DNA of 8,701 nt from an uncultured Bacteroidales bacterium (GTDB lineage Bacteria; Bacteroidota; Bacteroidia; Bacteroidales; F082): positions 1-8,701 of the forward strand of contig CALEMB010000071.1 of the NCBI GenBank assembly GCA_937902805.1, written 5' to 3'. Below are positions 6,605-8,701 of the stretch, piece by piece (position 1 is the stretch's first letter; every line of letters starts with the position of its first letter). The position numbers and the translations under genes are program-made. The notes below the pieces were generated by a model that saw only the letters and a program-made list of their open reading frames with translations, was not told the DNA's origin and did not search any database.

Positions 6605-6682
6605 ATTGATTAGATTTCGTGATTATTCGGTTTAAGCCTAATTTATTTATGCCGTAAAAATAGCAATTTTTCTCTAAAAACC

Positions 6683-6713
6683 TTGCAGGACTCCAAAAAA
6701 AATCCTACATTTG
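6683..6713 (+). promoter_or_regulatory. Consensus-like + strand promoter about 320 bases before the DPP5 gene
   Basis: TTG (6683-6685) is followed by 20 bases and TACATTTG (6706-6713), which agrees with the Bacteroidota promoter consensus. Transcription would begin near 6720. No gene starts close by, so it would give either a long leader of about 310 bases for the DPP5 gene or a non-coding RNA. Confidence 0.5.
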
Positions 6714-6723
6714 CAATTGCAAA
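6710..6723. promoter_or_regulatory. 14-base perfect palindrome overlapping the -7 element, possible operator
   Basis: TTTGCAATTGCAAA is its own reverse complement and overlaps the last four bases of the TACATTTG element. A dimeric repressor site at this place would block transcription start. No regulator is identified, and A+T-rich palindromes of this length can arise by chance. Confidence 0.4.
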
Positions 6724-6858
6724 ACAAAGCCCTAAAATGGCGAGATAAATCCGTGTAACTATCTGTATTCCTGTAAGATAGAATATTGAGATAGAGTTAC
6801 CCAATAATAATCCATCGTAACACACTGATTTACATTGTTTTTACAAGTAAATTCCACG

Positions 6859-6957
6859 TACCAACTCTATACCAACTCTATAGCAAGCCTATAGCATGCC
6901 TATACCCCCTCTGAGGTAACCCTGAGGTTGCTCCGAGGTAACTCTTAGGTTGCTCCG
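6859..6957. repeat. Array of nine contiguous 11-base units
   Basis: The 99 bases divide without gaps into nine 11-mers: TACCAACTCTA twice, TAGCAAGCCTA, TAGCATGCCTA, TACCCCCTCTG, AGGTAACCCTG, AGGTTGCTCCG, AGGTAACTCTT and AGGTTGCTCCG. Position 9 is C in all nine, and positions 8 and 10 are always pyrimidines. Units 1, 2 and 8 share AACTCT in register. Units 6-7 and 8-9 form a 22-base higher-order repeat with 20 of 22 identical. The array ends 76 bases before the DPP5 ATG. The period is close to one DNA helical turn. Confidence 0.9.
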
Positions 6958-6999
6958 TGAAAAAACTCTTCCGATTCCTTTTCATGACAAAAAAAATCG

Positions 7000-7007
7000 T
7001 ATCTTTA
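7000..7007 (+). promoter_or_regulatory. -7-like element directly upstream of the DPP5 gene
   Basis: TATCTTTA differs from the Bacteroidota -7 consensus TAnnTTTG in the last base and lies 26 bases before ATG 7034. There is no clear TTTG at the -33 spacing (only T-rich sequence near 6979-6983). It would give a leader of about 20 bases, typical for the phylum. Confidence 0.45.
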
Positions 7008-7033
7008 CCGCAAATTTTCAAATCCATTTTATT

Positions 7034-8701
7034 ATGAGAAAAACCAAACTATTCCTGTTAGCAATGATTACCTGTTCAATCGTATCGTGCAACACACAAA
7101 AACCTGAAACCGAGCCGAAAGGCAAAGACAAAATCGGCCCGAAAGAACTCACCCTGACTTCGGACATCATGACGCCCGAGGTGCTGTGGGCCATGGGCCG
7201 CATCGGAGAATACAGCCTCTCGCCCGACCACTCGCAAATCGTCTACAACGTCACCTACTACAGCGTGGAAGAAAACCGCAGCGGCTCCACCTTGTATATT
7301 ATGAATGCCGACGGCAGCAACAACCGCGTGTTGTCTGACTCCGACAAGAGTGAATACAGTCCGCAATGGCGTCCCGATGGCAAGAAAATCGGTTTCCTCT
7401 GCCCTAACGACGACGGCGTCATGCAACTTTGGGAAATCAATCCTGACGGCACAGGCCGCCAATGCGTCAGCAACGAGGCCGACGACATCAACGGTTTCCT
7501 CTACTCGCCCGACTGCCAGCAGGTGCTGTTCACCAAGGAAGTGAAGCTGAAAGAGACCGTGGCCGACATCTACCCCGACCTCGATAAATCGTCGGGCCGC
7601 ATCAACAACGACCTGATGTATCGCCACTGGGACCAATGGGTCGACACCTACGGCCATATCTTCGTCGGTAGCTTTGCCAACGGCAAGATTGAGAATGCCT
7701 TCGATGCCATGAAGGACGAGCAATGGGAAGCCCCCGTGCGTCCCTTTGGCGGTATGGAGCAGGTGCAGTGGCTGCCCGACGGACAGAGCTTCGTCTACTG
7801 CTGCCGTAAAAAGGTTGGTAAGGACTATGCCCTTTCCACCAACACCGACATCTACCAATATTTCATCCAAAGCGGCGAGTGCAAGAACCTCACCGAGGGC
7901 ATGATGGGCTACGACCTCAACCCCGTCATCTCGCCTGACGGCCGCTACATGGCTTGGGAGAGCATGGAACGCGACGGCTATGAAAGTGACAAGCAACGCA
8001 TCTTCGTGATGGACCTGCTCCTCGGCACGAAGACCGACCACACCGCCAACTTCGACCAATGCTGCACGGGCTTCAGCTGGGCCGACGACAGCAAGATACT
8101 CTATTTCATCAGCGACGCATACGCCACCGACCAGATTTATGCCCTCAGCATCGAAAACGGCGAAATCAAAAAGCTGACAACGGGCAAGCACAACTACATC
8201 TCAGTGCAGTTCAACGGCGACAATCTCATTGCAGGCCGTCAGTCGATGAGCCACCCGACGGAGCTGTTTGCCGTCAGCCCCACCACGGGCGAATCCACAC
8301 AAATCACACACATCAACGACAACATCTTTGCACAACTCACCATGGGTGAGGTCAAGGAACGCTGGGTGAAAACCACCGATGGCAAGGATATGCTCGTGTG
8401 GGTCATCTATCCGCCCCACTTCGACGAAAGCAAGCAATATCCTGCCCTGCTCTACTGCGAAGGCGGACCGCAAAGCACCGTGAGCCAGTTCTGGTCGTAC
8501 CGCTGGAACTTCCAGATGATGGCTGCCAACGACTATATCATCGTCGCCCCCAACCGTCGCGGCCTGCCCGGCTTCGGTCAGCAATGGCTTGAGGAAATCA
8601 GCGGCGACTACGGAGGACAGTGCATGAAGGACTACCTCAGTGCCATCGACGAGGTCAGCAAGGATCCTTACATCGACGAGAGCCGCCTTGGTGCCGTGGG
8701 T
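7034..8701 (+). CDS. dpp5: DPP5-like S9-family dipeptidyl peptidase, predicted lipoprotein (3' truncated by the window)
   Basis: Serine exopeptidase expected to release dipeptides from oligopeptides in the envelope. 556 codons are present. Residues 1-19 (MRKTKLFLLAMITCSIVSC) form a lipoprotein signal with lipobox IVSC (Cys19). Residues about 50-440 form a beta-propeller with repeated SPD/PDG strands (e.g. WRPDGKKIGF, SPDGRYMAW) and the segments DIYPDLD (178-184), HWDQW (198-202) and MERDGYESD (from 311). The catalytic alpha/beta-hydrolase domain starts near 450 with EGGPQ (476-480), VSQFW, APNRRGLPGFGQ and SGDYGGQ. From memory these match Porphyromonas gingivalis DPP5 closely across the whole length. 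The window stops at LGAVG, where that family continues A-S-Y-G-G, so the nucleophile (expected residue 558), acid and His lie outside. The gene is distinctly G+C-richer than the toxin-antitoxin pair. Other S9 peptidases remain possible, but DPP5 is the best fit. Confidence 0.93.
   Translation, partial: MRKTKLFLLAMITCSIVSCNTQKPETEPKGKDKIGPKELTLTSDIMTPEVLWAMGRIGEYSLSPDHSQIVYNVTYYSVEENRSGSTLYIMNADGSNNRVLSDSDKSEYSPQWRPDGKKIGFLCPNDDGVMQLWEINPDGTGRQCVSNEADDINGFLYSPDCQQVLFTKEVKLKETVADIYPDLDKSSGRINNDLMYRHWDQWVDTYGHIFVGSFANGKIENAFDAMKDEQWEAPVRPFGGMEQVQWLPDGQSFVYCCRKKVGKDYALSTNTDIYQYFIQSGECKNLTEGMMGYDLNPVISPDGRYMAWESMERDGYESDKQRIFVMDLLLGTKTDHTANFDQCCTGFSWADDSKILYFISDAYATDQIYALSIENGEIKKLTTGKHNYISVQFNGDNLIAGRQSMSHPTELFAVSPTTGESTQITHINDNIFAQLTMGEVKERWVKTTDGKDMLVWVIYPPHFDESKQYPALLYCEGGPQSTVSQFWSYRWNFQMMAANDYIIVAPNRRGLPGFGQQWLEEISGDYGGQCMKDYLSAIDEVSKDPYIDESRLGAVG

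Larger units (their letters stand above)
6605..7033. other. 429-base divergent intergenic region, no convincing gene
   Basis: This gap separates the - strand FISUMP gene from the + strand peptidase gene. It holds a + strand promoter-like pair (6683-6713), a palindrome (6710-6723), an imperfect hairpin (6755-6800), nine 11-base tandem units (6859-6957) and a second -7-like element (7000-7007). I see no tRNA or recognisable riboswitch. The short open frames are not supported as genes. Confidence 0.7.

Noticed and set aside
6643..6825. 60-codon hydrophobic - strand open frame upstream of the FISUMP gene
   Set aside because: It starts at GTG, runs through the palindrome and promoter region, and hydrophobicity is expected from A+T-rich random sequence. 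No supporting motif.
6859..6957. CRISPR array interpretation of the 11-base units
   Set aside because: Units are contiguous with no unique spacers, much shorter than CRISPR repeats, and no cas genes are present.
7076..8191. 371-codon - strand open frame opposite the DPP5 gene
   Set aside because: Low-complexity Val/Ala/His-rich translation, typical of the antisense of a G+C-rich gene; the + strand matches DPP5 throughout.

Overview
The window looks like chromosomal DNA of a member of the Bacteroidales (Bacteroidota). Three things point there. Putative promoters match the Bacteroidota -33/-7 type (TTTG, about 19-20 bases, TAnnTTTG), and starts lack obvious Shine-Dalgarno sequences. Several envelope lipoproteins have lipoboxes followed by Lys/Glu-rich residues. 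The families are also typical: Bacteroides-type dipeptidyl peptidase III, a DPP5-like S9 peptidase, a FISUMP-domain lipoprotein, and an efp gene next to an lpxD-type acyltransferase.

Layout. At 1-150 (+) lies the 3' end of a gene whose product ends in a Lys/Ala/Pro-rich basic tail. It is followed by a perfect 32-base palindrome (177-208) that can act as a terminator between convergent genes. From 4186 down to 230 (-) runs a compact three-gene unit: an LpxD-family acyltransferase, a secreted alpha/beta hydrolase (overlapping it by ATGA), and a lipoprotein DPP III. Upstream, efp (4270-4833, -) has its own promoter and a strong bidirectional hairpin terminator; a candidate promoter for the lpxD unit overlaps that terminator. 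Next comes an A+T-richer, toxin-first type II toxin-antitoxin-like pair (4976-5724, -), then a FISUMP lipoprotein gene (5891-6604, -) with its own terminator.

The divergent gap 6605-7033 holds no convincing gene but is the most structured non-coding part. It has a consensus-like + strand promoter whose -7 element overlaps a 14-base palindrome, an imperfect hairpin with alternative pairing partners, and an uninterrupted array of nine 11-base units (6859-6957). A second promoter-like element lies directly in front of the + strand DPP5-like peptidase gene (7034 to the window edge). That gene is cut just before the codon expected for its catalytic serine.

Functional theme: the genes concern the cell envelope and peptide use. 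Two different dipeptidyl peptidases, both predicted lipoproteins, would release dipeptides for uptake, as is typical of peptide-using Bacteroidales. The acyltransferase belongs to lipid A-type acylation, and EF-P is a housekeeping translation factor. The toxin-antitoxin-like pair looks like an inserted accessory element. I do not see a complete new multi-gene system. The most unusual signal is the 11-base array in the leader or upstream region of the DPP5 gene.
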